Shown: positions 22,905-31,073, counted from the stretch's first letter. The stretch is 31,073 nucleotides of DNA from Lachnospiraceae bacterium (GCA_900764695.1 CAAFOY010000002.1:1-31073); one strand, 5' to 3'. The notes: generated by a model not told the origin, from the letters alone. Translations and numbers: made by a program.

Positions 22905-25883
22905 ATGGCAGCAGATAAAATTACAGAATTAAAAAATGGTCTCACAACAGCATTTATAGATAGTACATTTAATTCAAATTTGGCGTACAAACCTCAGTTG
23001 GTTTACAACAATTATAAGAATGGGCAAAAAGTTTTTTCTGCTGTTGAAGATGAACTTAGAAAATGTGACAAATTTGCAATTAGCGTGGCATTTATTACAA
23101 GGGGTGGAATTACACCACTTTTACAGACACTTAGGGAATTAGAAAAAAGAAATGTGCCTGGAAGAATTCTGACGACAGATTATTTGGCATTTAGTGATCC
23201 TGTGGCATTAGATACATTGGCCGGATTGTCAAATATAGAACTTCGCATGTATGAAACAGGAAAAGCAGGAAATGGATTTCACACAAAAGGTTATATTTTT
23301 CGGAAAAATGAAGAATATAGATTCATAATAGGAAGTTCTAATTTAACTCAGGATGCACTAACAAAGAATATTGAGTGGAATACAAGATTAGTATCTACGG
23401 AAAAGGGAGAGATGCTTGGTACACTTATAAATGAATTCGACAATTTATGGAATGACAGAGAATGCACGAAAGAATATAAAGAATTTATAGATAATTATAG
23501 ACATAAGTATAGGGAAAAACAGCTATTTAATAAAATGGTAGCTGAACAGAAGCGTATAAGCAAAAAGGCACAAATTCCGTCACTTGAAGCGTATACATTA
23601 AAGCCTAATTCAATGCAGCTTAAATTTATAAATAATTTAATGGAGTTGAGGAAGAATGATGTTGATAGAGCATTATTGATATCAGCTACAGGTACCGGTA
23701 AAACTTATGCGTCAGCATTTGCAATGAGAGAACTTGGTTTTAAGAAAGTATTATTTTTAGTTCATCGTGAGCAAATTTTAAAGCAGGCAAAAAGATCTTA
23801 TGAGAATGTTTTTAGCAATAGAATTACTACAGGCATTCTTTCCGGAAATCATAAAGAAAAAGATGCTGATTATCTTTTCTCAACAGTTCAAACAATGAGT
23901 AGAGACTATATTCTTACCGAATTCGAAGAAGATATGTTTGATTGCATTATTATTGATGAAACTCATAAGGCAGGGGCTGAAAGTTATCATAAAATAATTA
24001 ATCATTTTAAGCCCAAATTGCTTTTAGGGATGACGGCGTCGCCTGAACGTACAGATGGATTTGATATTTACAAATTATTTGGACACAATATCGCAAGTGA
24101 GATTAGGCTTCAGGATGCCCTTGAAGATGATTTGTTATGCCCATTCCACTATTTTGGAATTTCAGATTTAGTTATAGATGGAAAAGAAATTGATGAAAAG
24201 ACAGAATTTAAATATTTGGCAAATGAGCAAAGAGTAGAGCACATAATTGAACAAACCGAATATTTTGGGTATTCAGGAAATAGAGTAAAAGGGCTTATTT
24301 TTTGCAGCAGAAAAGAGGAAGCTAAGGCTTTATCAGATGCGTTTAATTATAGAGGCTATAATACAGTTGCACTTTCAGGTGATGATTCACAGGAGAAAAG
24401 AGAGGAGGCTATTGAACGATTAGAGATGGAGTGTGAGGTCGATAATTGTGGAAGACCTATAATAAAATCGGAAGTAGTAAAACATAATCAGCCACTCGAT
24501 TACATTTTTACTGTAGATATTTTTAATGAAGGTGTAGATATACCACAGGTAAATCAGGTCATTATGCTAAGACCTACGCAGTCAGCAATTATATTTGTAC
24601 AGCAGTTAGGTAGAGGACTTAGAAAAGCGGATAATAAAGAGTATGTAGTTATTCTTGATTTTATTGGTAATTACAGCAACAATTTTTTAATTCCAATTGC
24701 GTTGTCAGGAGATAGAACATACAACAAGGACAATGTGCGTAAATACGTGCGTGAAGGATCACGATTGCTTCCGGGGTGTTCAACAATTCATTTTGATGAG
24801 ATTACGAAAAAGAAAATTTTTGCATCAATTGATAGAATGACTACGACGAAGAAAATGCTTACAGAAAAATATATGCAGGTAAAATTTAAAATTGGTAGAA
24901 TACCTACTATTATAGATTTCTACAAACTTGGCGAAATTGATCCTATGCTATTTATTAACTATGCAAAAACGTATGATAATTTCCAGCGGGCTGTAGATAA
25001 AGATTATACAGTTGTGTTTACAGAAAAAGAAGAGCAGATACTTGCATTTATTTCATCATTGATAATTGATGGTAAGAGACCGCATGAACTCTTGATGTTA
25101 AAGATGATGTTAGATGGAAAATCAGTTGCGATAGATTCATTTGCTAAGGAACTTGTAAGCATAGGCGAAAAGTTCAAAGAGGCTGATTATAATTCTGCGG
25201 TTCGAATGATGAGTTTAGAATTTGTAGCCGGAGCAGATGCAAATAAATTCGCACAGATAGAATTGCTATCTAAATTAGATTTAAAGTCAGGTCTATTAAA
25301 ACGTTCACTAGCGTTTTTAGATAAACTTAATAATACGAAATTTAGGGAAGAGATATCAAATCTTTTAGATTATGGGATGATGCGATATAAGGATATGTAC
25401 GCAAATCATGATGAAAATAATTTAGTGTTATATGGAAAATATTCAAGAAAAGATGTTTGTCGACTTATGAACTGGGATAAAGATGAAAGCTCAACAATGT
25501 ATGGATATCGTATCAAACACGGAACGTGTCCAATATTTGTTACATACGAAAAGAAGGATGATATTTCTGAAAGCACAAAATATGAAGATCAGTTTATTAA
25601 TCAGAAGACATTTAGCTGGCTGACTAGAAGTAATGTGGCAATTGATAATAGAGAGAGTCAGGAAATAATAAATTATAAAAATAGTGGATTAAAAATAGTT
25701 CTTTTTATAAAGAAGAGTGATGGCGAGGGTACAGATTTTTATTATATGGGTGAAGTTGTGCCTAAGAGCTGGATGCAGAAAACTATAAAGAATAATAAAG
25801 GAAAAGAACTTCCAATCATGAATTTTATTTTCGAGTTAGAACATAGTGTAAGAGAAGATATTTATGAGTATCTGACTAACTAA
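22905..25883 (+). CDS. PLD nuclease - SF2 helicase - DUF3427-type protein
   Basis: A 992-residue protein with AAAGGAG before the ATG. A phospholipase-D-type nuclease domain lies at about 35-200, with one HxK motif (His126, Lys128, FHTKGYIF) and GSSNLTQDA. An SF2 helicase core follows: Walker A ATGTGKT (261-267), DETH (351-354), GMTASPERTDG, and motif VI QQLGRGLRK (566-574). The last 350 residues match the DUF3427-type C-terminus seen on such helicases (FKIGRIPTIIDFYKLG, LVLYGKYSRKDVCRLMNW, TFSWLTRSN). A single HKD suggests dimeric nuclease activity. Family members occur in repair or defence contexts; the function is not settled. A NUDIX gene follows 131 bases later, a pairing I recall as recurrent for this family, suggesting a link to damaged nucleotides. 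Confidence 0.88.
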   Translation: MAADKITELKNGLTTAFIDSTFNSNLAYKPQLVYNNYKNGQKVFSAVEDELRKCDKFAISVAFITRGGITPLLQTLRELEKRNVPGRILTTDYLAFSDPVALDTLAGLSNIELRMYETGKAGNGFHTKGYIFRKNEEYRFIIGSSNLTQDALTKNIEWNTRLVSTEKGEMLGTLINEFDNLWNDRECTKEYKEFIDNYRHKYREKQLFNKMVAEQKRISKKAQIPSLEAYTLKPNSMQLKFINNLMELRKNDVDRALLISATGTGKTYASAFAMRELGFKKVLFLVHREQILKQAKRSYENVFSNRITTGILSGNHKEKDADYLFSTVQTMSRDYILTEFEEDMFDCIIIDETHKAGAESYHKIINHFKPKLLLGMTASPERTDGFDIYKLFGHNIASEIRLQDALEDDLLCPFHYFGISDLVIDGKEIDEKTEFKYLANEQRVEHIIEQTEYFGYSGNRVKGLIFCSRKEEAKALSDAFNYRGYNTVALSGDDSQEKREEAIERLEMECEVDNCGRPIIKSEVVKHNQPLDYIFTVDIFNEGVDIPQVNQVIMLRPTQSAIIFVQQLGRGLRKADNKEYVVILDFIGNYSNNFLIPIALSGDRTYNKDNVRKYVREGSRLLPGCSTIHFDEITKKKIFASIDRMTTTKKMLTEKYMQVKFKIGRIPTIIDFYKLGEIDPMLFINYAKTYDNFQRAVDKDYTVVFTEKEEQILAFISSLIIDGKRPHELLMLKMMLDGKSVAIDSFAKELVSIGEKFKEADYNSAVRMMSLEFVAGADANKFAQIELLSKLDLKSGLLKRSLAFLDKLNNTKFREEISNLLDYGMMRYKDMYANHDENNLVLYGKYSRKDVCRLMNWDKDESSTMYGYRIKHGTCPIFVTYEKKDDISESTKYEDQFINQKTFSWLTRSNVAIDNRESQEIINYKNSGLKIVLFIKKSDGEGTDFYYMGEVVPKSWMQKTIKNNKGKELPIMNFIFELEHSVREDIYEYLTN

Positions 25884-25930
25884 GAAAATTTATGATAAAA
25901 CATTTTGAAGAAAAATATAAAAATAAGAGG

Positions 25931-25960
25931 GACGATTTTATTGAGGGCAGTAAAATCGTC
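25931..25960. terminator. Perfect hairpin after the helicase gene
   Basis: GACGATTTTA (25931-25940) pairs exactly with TAAAATCGTC (25951-25960). No T-run follows, so termination is possible but weak; it may instead protect an RNA end. Confidence 0.45.
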
Positions 25961-26014
25961 TCATTATAAGTAATAAGAAAATAAATTTGTTTACGAAATA
26001 GGAGAAAGCTATAA

Positions 26015-26416
26015 ATGAAAATAGTACGAGTAGTTGCAGCAGTTATAAAATCTATAAATGAAAAAGGACAAACAATTATATTTGCAACACAGCGTGGATA
26101 TGGAGATATGAAAGATGGTTGGGAATTCCCCGGCGGAAAAATAGAACCGGGGGAAACACCGCAGGAAGCTTTGAAAAGAGAAATAATGGAGGAAATCGAA
26201 ACAGAAATTGAAGTAGGTGAATTGATTGATACTGTAGAATATGATTATGAAACATTTCACCTTTCTATGGATTGCTTTTGGTGCATTATTAAACAAGGAA
26301 AGCCAATTCTCAAAGAACATGAAGCTGCAAAATGGCTTACAAAAGGACAATTATATGATGTAGATTGGCTACCGGCAGATGTAACGTTGATAGATAAAAT
26401 AAAGAAAAACATTTGA
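26015..26416 (+). CDS. NUDIX hydrolase, MutT/8-oxo-dGTP diphosphatase-like
   Basis: A 133-residue protein with AGGAGAAAG before the ATG. The NUDIX box starts at Gly41 (GGKIEPGETPQEALKREIMEE), with the metal-binding REIMEEIE core; the usual Gly just after it is Thr here. The length, the N-terminal VVAAVIKS and the WEFPGGK lead match (deoxy)nucleoside triphosphate pyrophosphohydrolases of the MutT/NudG type, which clear oxidised or modified dNTPs. It follows the PLD-helicase gene, so a shared role in handling damaged DNA or nucleotides is likely. Substrate is inferred. Confidence 0.87.
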   Translation: MKIVRVVAAVIKSINEKGQTIIFATQRGYGDMKDGWEFPGGKIEPGETPQEALKREIMEEIETEIEVGELIDTVEYDYETFHLSMDCFWCIIKQGKPILKEHEAAKWLTKGQLYDVDWLPADVTLIDKIKKNI

Positions 26417-26482
26417 GATATAGAAGCGTAAAAAATGTTTCAAAATGATATTTTGATTTAAAATGAAACGTTGCTATATATC
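26417..26482. other. Interrupted stem-loop between NUDIX gene and iorA
   Basis: GATATAG at 26417 and CTATATATC at 26474-26482 can pair, with an inner stem ATGTTTCA / TGAAACGT (near 26438 and 26464). There is no T-run. It could terminate weakly or be a protein-binding palindrome overlapping the iorA promoter. Confidence 0.4.
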
Positions 26483-26499
26483 ATAATTAATATTATAAT
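26471..26499 (+). promoter_or_regulatory. Promoter of iorAB-paaK
   Basis: TTGCTA (26471-26476), a 17-base spacer and a consensus TATAAT (26494-26499), 45 bases before the iorA ATG. The right arm of the preceding stem-loop overlaps the -35 box. Confidence 0.6.
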
Positions 26500-26544
26500 A
26501 AATAGATAAAAACGTTACAGAGATATGTTTAAGAGGTTACATAA

Positions 26545-28392
26545 ATGAAGCAATTATTAATGGGGAATGAAGCAATAGCTATGGGTGCGATAAGAGCCGG
26601 AGTTAATTTAGTTTGTGGATATCCGGGAACACCCTCTACAGAGGTTTTAGAAACAGCAGCAAAGAAAAATGACGGTTCATATTATATTGAATGGTCAGTA
26701 AATGAAAAGGCAGCTCTTGAGGTTGCAGCAGGCGCATCGTATGCAGGTGCAAGAACACTGGTTACAATGAAGCAGGTAGGACTAAATGTTGCATCTGATC
26801 CTATCATGAGTTTATCTTATGTAGGAATTAAAGGTGGAATGGTAGTTTTAGTAGCAGATGATCCGGGACCGATATCCTCTCAGACAGAACAGGACACAAG
26901 AGAATTTGGCATTTTTTCAAAAATACCGGTATTCGATCCATCAACACCGCAGGAAGCTTATTTGATGATGGCAGATGCTTTTGAAATGTCAGAAAAATAT
27001 AACACACCTGTAATTTTCAGACCTACAACAAGAGTATGCCATGGATGTGCGGATATTGAAATTTTAGAAAATATAAAAAGAGAGCCACCGGAGGGATTTA
27101 TAAAAGATACTCAGAAATGGGTTATTTTCCCAAGAACATCTTACCTCAACCATATTAGGATAGAGGAAAGAAATGCAAAACTTACACATGTACTTTCTGC
27201 AGATAGTACAGATGAATTGGATTTATCAAAATGGAACAAAATTCATCTTTGTGAAGATAGTAGGAAGGCAGTTGTATCAGGCGGAGTTTCAAGAAAATAC
27301 GTTCAGGAATACTTAGATTATGACAAGGCAGGATTTTTGGAAATAGGAATTTCATATCCTTTTCCGGAACAACTTGTTGCAAGATTTTTAGAGGGAGTGG
27401 ATGAAGTTCTTGTAATAGAAGAATTAAGTCCGTTTATAGAAAGAGAAATCACATACGTATGTGGAAAATATAATATTAAATGTAAGGTGTTAGGAAAACT
27501 TACAAAAGATGTACAGTGCGCAGGAGAAAATACTGCAAAATCAGTAAGAGAACAGCTTACTAAATTTGGAGTTGCAAAAGATATAGATGACGAAACACTT
27601 AAGGAAGTAGGCGAAAAACCGGAATTACCTGTAAGACCACCGGTACTCTGTGCAGGATGCCCACATAGAGCTTCATTTTATGCCGTAAAACAGGCAATGA
27701 AAGAAAAAGAAGCAGTATTTTGTGGTGACATAGGTTGTTACACACTTGGAAATGCAAAGCCATTGGATATGACTGATACATGTCTATGCATGGGAGCGGA
27801 TGTAACAATAGCGCAGGGGCTTCATAGGATTGAACCTGAGAAAGTGCATTTTTCATTTATTGGCGATTCAACATTTTTCGCATCAGGAATTACAGGAGTT
27901 GTAAATGCTGTATATAATGAGACAGACATAGTCCTTATTGTGTTAGATAATTCTACTACAGCAATGACGGGACACCAGCCACATCCGGGAACCGGTGTTA
28001 CAATGATGGACATGGTTAAGAAAAAAGATACTAATCCAAAGGGTGAAATAACTCATAAGATTTCTATTGAAGCTGTTTTAAAAGCAGTAGGAGTTGTAAG
28101 TGTTGAAAAAGTAAATCCATTTGAACTTGATAAGGCAATAGACGCGGTTAAGAGAGCAGCACAGATGAAAGGCGTTAAGGCAATTATATTTAAGAGTCCA
28201 TGTATTGCTGTGAATAAGCCTAAAAAGGCTTATACCGTAAGCGAAAAATGTATTAAATGTAAGAAATGCATTAATGAAATAGGTTGTCCTGCAGTGACAA
28301 ATATAGATGGAAAAATTGAAATAGATTCATCATTATGCTTTGGTTGCGGATTATGCAGTCATATTTGTCCGGTTCATGCTATTGAGCAGTAG
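26545..28392 (+). CDS. iorA: Indolepyruvate:ferredoxin oxidoreductase, alpha subunit
   Basis: A 615-residue protein that oxidatively decarboxylates aryl-2-oxoacids (indolepyruvate, phenylpyruvate, hydroxyphenylpyruvate) with CoA to arylacetyl-CoA and CO2, reducing ferredoxin. It has the N-terminal pyrimidine domain (GNEAIAMGAIRAGVNLVCGY, PGTPSTEVLE), a middle transketolase-C-like domain, and the TPP-binding part (PPVLCAGCPHRASFYAVK, FCGDIGCYTLG, SFIGDSTFFASGITGVVNA, VLDNSTTAMTGHQPHPG). Two ferredoxin-type 4Fe-4S clusters lie at the C-terminus (about 568-613; CIKCKKCI...CP and CFGCGLCSHICP). Length is normal. The beta subunit follows 69 bases downstream. In fermenters this enzyme serves aromatic amino-acid breakdown. 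Confidence 0.96.
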   Translation: MKQLLMGNEAIAMGAIRAGVNLVCGYPGTPSTEVLETAAKKNDGSYYIEWSVNEKAALEVAAGASYAGARTLVTMKQVGLNVASDPIMSLSYVGIKGGMVVLVADDPGPISSQTEQDTREFGIFSKIPVFDPSTPQEAYLMMADAFEMSEKYNTPVIFRPTTRVCHGCADIEILENIKREPPEGFIKDTQKWVIFPRTSYLNHIRIEERNAKLTHVLSADSTDELDLSKWNKIHLCEDSRKAVVSGGVSRKYVQEYLDYDKAGFLEIGISYPFPEQLVARFLEGVDEVLVIEELSPFIEREITYVCGKYNIKCKVLGKLTKDVQCAGENTAKSVREQLTKFGVAKDIDDETLKEVGEKPELPVRPPVLCAGCPHRASFYAVKQAMKEKEAVFCGDIGCYTLGNAKPLDMTDTCLCMGADVTIAQGLHRIEPEKVHFSFIGDSTFFASGITGVVNAVYNETDIVLIVLDNSTTAMTGHQPHPGTGVTMMDMVKKKDTNPKGEITHKISIEAVLKAVGVVSVEKVNPFELDKAIDAVKRAAQMKGVKAIIFKSPCIAVNKPKKAYTVSEKCIKCKKCINEIGCPAVTNIDGKIEIDSSLCFGCGLCSHICPVHAIEQ

Positions 28393-28461
28393 AACTGTTG
28401 ACAAAATAATTGCCGGAAATCGAAGATTACAAATAATATGCATGAAAGGTTTGGTATAAAT

Positions 28462-29025
28462 ATGAATTGTTTACTTTGCGGAGTTGGTGGACAGGGCACA
28501 GTTTTAGCGTCAAAATTACTTGCACAGGCTGCAATTGATAAAGGGATAAGTGCAAAAACAGCAGAAACAATTGGAATGGCTCAGCGTGGAGGTAGCGTTG
28601 TAAGCCATGTAAGAATAGGAAATGAAATAAAAGCTCCAATGATTCCTGAGGGAGAAGCGGATATAATTATCGGATTTGAACCGGGTGAAGTTGTAAGAAA
28701 TTTAAATTATTTAAAAGAGGGAGGCACAGTTGTTGTAAATACAAAGCCGGTAATGCCAACAACTGCAAGTCTCGGACTTCACTATGATGGTAAAGAGATG
28801 ATAGAATATTTACAAAAGCAAAATATTAATCTTATTGCTGTGGACGGAGAAAAGATTTGTAAAGAGTTAGGAAGCCCGAAGGCTTTAAATGTTGTACTAC
28901 TTGGAGCAGCAACCAATAGTAATGAATTAGGAATAACAAAAGAGGAAATTAAAAAAGCTATAGAAACAAAACTTAATCCGAAATTCCTTGAAATGAACAT
29001 TAAAGCACTTATGGCAACAAACTAG
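28462..29025 (+). CDS. iorB: Indolepyruvate:ferredoxin oxidoreductase, beta subunit
   Basis: A 188-residue protein of the pyruvate-ferredoxin oxidoreductase gamma type: CLLCGVGGQGTVLASKLLA near the start, AETIGMAQRGGSVVSHVRIG, then IIGFEPGEVVRNLNYLKEGG. It completes the IorAB enzyme with the gene upstream. The ATG at 28462 gives the usual N-terminus directly before the GVGGQG loop, with an AAAGG at 28445-28449. An in-frame ATG at 28438 would add eight residues but has no ribosome site. A small terminator-like hairpin follows the stop. Confidence 0.94.
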   Translation: MNCLLCGVGGQGTVLASKLLAQAAIDKGISAKTAETIGMAQRGGSVVSHVRIGNEIKAPMIPEGEADIIIGFEPGEVVRNLNYLKEGGTVVVNTKPVMPTTASLGLHYDGKEMIEYLQKQNINLIAVDGEKICKELGSPKALNVVLLGAATNSNELGITKEEIKKAIETKLNPKFLEMNIKALMATN

Positions 29026-29030
29026 TATAT

Positions 29031-29048
29031 AAGTCTAAAAGACTTTTT
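29031..29048 (+). terminator. Small terminator after iorB
   Basis: AAGTCT (29031-29036), AAA, AGACTT (29040-29045), then more T. The short stem suggests partial termination, leaving some read-through to paaK. Confidence 0.5.
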
Positions 29049-29058
29049 ATAAATTATG

Positions 29059-29203
29059 GACAAATGAAGAGGCATTTGTCATAAATACATAGAGGAGAAG
29101 AAAAGGTTAAAAGAAATAAAAAAGAAAGGAAAAACAATGCAAATCATTCTTTTAATCTTGGATTTGCGCCTTTCAAACACATGAAAATGCATAGTTGAAA
29201 GGC
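29059..29203 (+). promoter_or_regulatory. Structured leader upstream of paaK
   Basis: Three successive stems: GACAAATG/CATTTGTC (29059-29080), GCAAATC/GATTTGC (29139-29167) and GCCTTTCAA/TTGAAAGGC (29168-29203). The last arm sits just before the AGG-containing ribosome site of paaK. A 15-codon frame at 29137-29184 runs through the second stem and half of the third. The layout suggests translational or attenuation control; no known riboswitch class is recognised. Confidence 0.45.
29137..29184 (+). CDS. Possible leader peptide of paaK
   Basis: ATG at 29137, six bases after AAAGGA, opens MQIILLILDLRLSNT and stops at TGA 29182-29184, 32 bases before paaK. Its ribosome site is better than that of paaK. 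Ribosomes on it would melt the stem at 29139-29167 and the left arm of the stem at 29168-29203. It is rich in Leu and Ile and has no aromatic residue. Confidence 0.4.
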   Translation: MQIILLILDLRLSNT

Positions 29204-29215
29204 TAGGTACAAATT

Positions 29216-30448
29216 ATGAAAATGAAAGAAGAGCAGTTTGAACTAATTAAAGCACAGTTGAAAAAACTTACAAGTCAGGATTGCTTTTACCAGAAAAAAT
29301 TGGAGGGTATTAATGTAGATGATATTAAGTCTCAGGAGGATTTTGAGAAACTCCCATTTACATGGAAGGGAGATTTAAGAGAAGCTTATCCGTTGGGACT
29401 TCGTGCAGTGCCTGAAGAAGAAATTGTAAGAATACATTCATCTTCAGGTACAACAGGTATACCTGTTATTATTCCATATACAAAAAAAGATATTGATGAT
29501 TGGGCAACAATGTTTTCACGTTGCTATAAAATGGCAGGAGTAACTAATAAAGATAGAATTCATATTACACCAGGTTACGGATTATGGACCGCCGGAATAG
29601 GATTTCAAAATGGTGCTGAAAAGCTTGGAGCAATGACTATTCCTATGGGTCCGGGAAATACAGATAAACAGCTTAGAATGATGGTTGACATGGAATCTAC
29701 AGTTCTATGCGCAACATCATCATATGCGTTGTTACTTGCGGAAGAAATTGCCAAGAGAGGTATTGGAGATAAGATTAAACTTAAAAAAGGAATAATTGGT
29801 TCTGAACGCTGGGGAGACAAGATGAGAAAAAGAATTGCAAATGAACTTGGCGTTAAGCTTTATGATATTTATGGACTTACAGAAGTCTATGGTCCTGGAA
29901 TTGCAATCAGTTGTGAACATGAATGTGGAATGCATTATTGGGATGATTATGTCTATATAGAAATTGTTGACCCTAAGACAGGAAAAAATCTTCCTGATGG
30001 AGAAATTGGAGAAATAGTTATTACAACATTACATAAAGAAGGGGCGCCACTTATCAGATATCGTACACATGATCTTTCAAGAATTATTCCGGGAGAATGC
30101 CCATGTGGTTCTAAATATCCAAGAATCGATGTTATTTTAGGGAGAACAGATGATATGGTTAAAGTAAAAGGTGTAAATATCTTCCCATCACAGATAGAAG
30201 AAATGTTAAAAGGCATTAATGGGGCGTCAAGTGAATATCAGGTTATGATAGATCATTTGAATGGAAAAGATATTCTTACATTATTTGTTGAAATAAAGGA
30301 CGATGCAAATGCTTACGAAATGGAACATGAAATTGGAGCAGCATTCAAGGCTAAAATAGGTATTGCAGCAATAATTAAGCCTGTTGCAATTGGCGATCTT
30401 CCAAGAAGTGAGAAAAAATCAACAAGAATTTATGACAACAGATACTAA
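29216..30448 (+). CDS. paaK: Phenylacetate-CoA ligase-type enzyme
   Basis: A 410-residue AMP-forming aryl-acid CoA ligase. It links phenylacetate, indoleacetate or a related acid to CoA with ATP, or runs in reverse. It has the ATP loop HSSSGTTGIPVI (74-85), YGLTEVYGPGIAISCE (adenylation A5 region), HKEGAPLIRYRTHDLSRI with a CPCG metal-like loop, and ILGRTDDMVKVKGVNIFPSQ (hinge to the C-terminal lid), as in PaaK. An ATG two codons further is also possible. It follows iorAB, whose product is arylacetyl-CoA. Such iorAB-paaK clusters are standard in gut anaerobes and archaea that ferment aromatic amino acids. Length is slightly shorter than the about 430 usual but complete. Confidence 0.92.
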   Translation: MKMKEEQFELIKAQLKKLTSQDCFYQKKLEGINVDDIKSQEDFEKLPFTWKGDLREAYPLGLRAVPEEEIVRIHSSSGTTGIPVIIPYTKKDIDDWATMFSRCYKMAGVTNKDRIHITPGYGLWTAGIGFQNGAEKLGAMTIPMGPGNTDKQLRMMVDMESTVLCATSSYALLLAEEIAKRGIGDKIKLKKGIIGSERWGDKMRKRIANELGVKLYDIYGLTEVYGPGIAISCEHECGMHYWDDYVYIEIVDPKTGKNLPDGEIGEIVITTLHKEGAPLIRYRTHDLSRIIPGECPCGSKYPRIDVILGRTDDMVKVKGVNIFPSQIEEMLKGINGASSEYQVMIDHLNGKDILTLFVEIKDDANAYEMEHEIGAAFKAKIGIAAIIKPVAIGDLPRSEKKSTRIYDNRY

Positions 30449-30474
30449 ATTGTGATTTAGAAAGTGATAAATCA

Positions 30475-30507
30475 ATGGAATTAAGAGTTTTGCGGTATTT
30501 TTTTGCA
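30475..30507 (+). pseudogene. LysR-family regulator, first eleven codons only
   Basis: ATG at 30475 reads MELRVLRYFFA, the highly conserved start of many clostridial LysR-type regulators (MELRVLRYFLAVA...). After it the frame turns into unrelated basic sequence and stops about 30 codons later. The gene was cut within its first helix and joined to the small gene at 30503, which is in another frame. Confidence 0.55.
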
Positions 30508-30790
30508 GACAAATATTCAGGCGAAAGATATATTAAATATGATAGAAGAAGAGTATGGAGCATCAAAATATGGTTCAGTAAAATACAATTTGAATGAACT
30601 ATATTGGATAGGATATCTGTATCGGTACTTTTCATACACTTATAATATGTCATCAATACAAGTGTACAAGATTGTAAAGCCAAAAGAGTTACGAGGATTG
30701 TATTTACCATATCACACATTAGATCCAAGTCAGGCAATAGAAAGAATATTAGGATCAAAGAATCTATTATTAGATGAAAAAAAGAATTAG
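30503..30790 (+). pseudogene. Small protein, N-terminally truncated, possibly an antitoxin
   Basis: An open frame of up to 95 codons beginning at a TTG with no ribosome site. The body reads LNELYWIGYLYRYFSYTYN, SSIQVYKIVKPKELRGLY and LPYHTLDPSQAIERIL, a pattern I recall from small clostridial proteins encoded next to DUF3990/DUF3791-type toxin-antitoxin genes. No toxin gene follows in the window. The lack of a proper start and the LysR codons directly before it indicate that its own N-terminus was lost in a deletion. The family link is from memory and tentative. Confidence 0.5.
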
Positions 30791-30976
30791 AGAGACAATA
30801 CGAAATATTCAAAAGAATCCGAAATGAAAATTAAAGTAAAAATTACAACTTGTTAAATCTAAACAATACGTAATTTTTATTTTATCTACATTAAAGCATA
30901 AATTACAAAAGAAATAGAATTTTCTAACTACAGCCGGCAGAAATTTTCATAAGCAAACGATAGGCAGATTTTTACA

Positions 30977-31066
30977 ATTTTGCGAGCATAGCGTAAGTTC
31001 AAAAGATATGTCTGAGCCGATAGGCGAGTTTATCTTTTGAACTTACAATAAGCGGCGCAGCAAAAT
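30977..31066. repeat. Large nested hairpin at the window end
   Basis: GTAAGTTCAAAAGATA (30993-31008) pairs perfectly with TATCTTTTGAACTTAC (31031-31046), and an outer pair ATTTTGC (30977-30983) / GCAAAAT (31060-31066) encloses it. The motif CGATAGGC occurs near 30958 and again in the loop near 31018. No T-run follows on the plus strand. From 30791 to 30976 no gene or other feature is seen. This could be a dispersed intergenic repeat, a small RNA, or the end of a transposon. Confidence 0.6.
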
Positions 31067-31073
31067 AAAAAAA

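Noticed and set aside
28399..28440. Internal promoter between iorA and iorB (TTGACA at 28399)
   Set aside because: No -10 box lies at a suitable distance.

Overview
The window looks like chromosomal DNA of a low-GC Gram-positive anaerobe, most likely a Lachnospiraceae (Clostridia) member. The grounds are the AT-rich sequence, strong AGGAGG-type ribosome sites, TTG/GTG starts, cohesin/dockerin and Listeria-Bacteroides-repeat surface proteins, Cys-His-rich plus SH3 wall proteins, and an indolepyruvate:ferredoxin oxidoreductase. No rRNA, tRNA or CRISPR array was seen, and the species is not resolved.

Region 1 (1-5.5 kb) is accessory DNA. It opens with a type III toxin-antitoxin locus: promoter, repeat RNA, attenuating terminator and ToxN/AbiQ/CptN-type RNase. 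Three XRE repressors, a Com-like zinc-ribbon protein, a small hypothetical, an overlapping pair made of a membrane protein and a degenerate sugar-phosphate transferase, and a ribbon-helix-helix protein follow. After them comes a GC-richer block with an inverted repeat that could be a transfer origin. No integrase or relaxase is present, so this looks like the control end or a remnant of an integrative or mobilizable element.

Region 2 (5.5-9.2 kb) holds an AlbA_2/GHKL ATP-binding regulator, the first 69 codons of a SIR2-family protein (probably a broken defence gene), and a frameshifted IS30-family transposase flanked by repeated motifs.

Region 3 (9.2-21.7 kb) is the surface/secretion block. 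It starts with a secreted protein fusing an M6-like zinc protease to a papain-like cysteine protease. A MATE transporter remnant with a near-consensus promoter and a sugar O-acetyltransferase follow. The core is a three-gene cohesin-dockerin locus: a membrane-anchored cohesin protein, a translationally coupled 1804-residue protein with an N-terminal dockerin, and a second cohesin protein carrying SH3 wall-binding domains. No carbohydrate-active enzyme is recognisable. The simplest reading is a self-contained, non-cellulosomal cohesin-dockerin system that docks one giant protein at the membrane and at the wall. A degenerate array of seven 19-bp AT-rich units lies upstream and is a candidate control site. 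This is the best candidate for an undescribed system here.

Region 4 (22-26.4 kb) holds a histidine phosphatase, a PLD-nuclease/SF2-helicase/DUF3427-type protein and a NUDIX hydrolase, suggesting DNA repair, defence or nucleotide-pool sanitation. Region 5 (26.4-30.5 kb) is core metabolism: iorA-iorB-paaK, for oxidation of aromatic 2-oxoacids to arylacetyl-CoA and its interconversion with the free acid. The end of the window is a scar joining a LysR start to a truncated small gene, followed by a long perfect hairpin.
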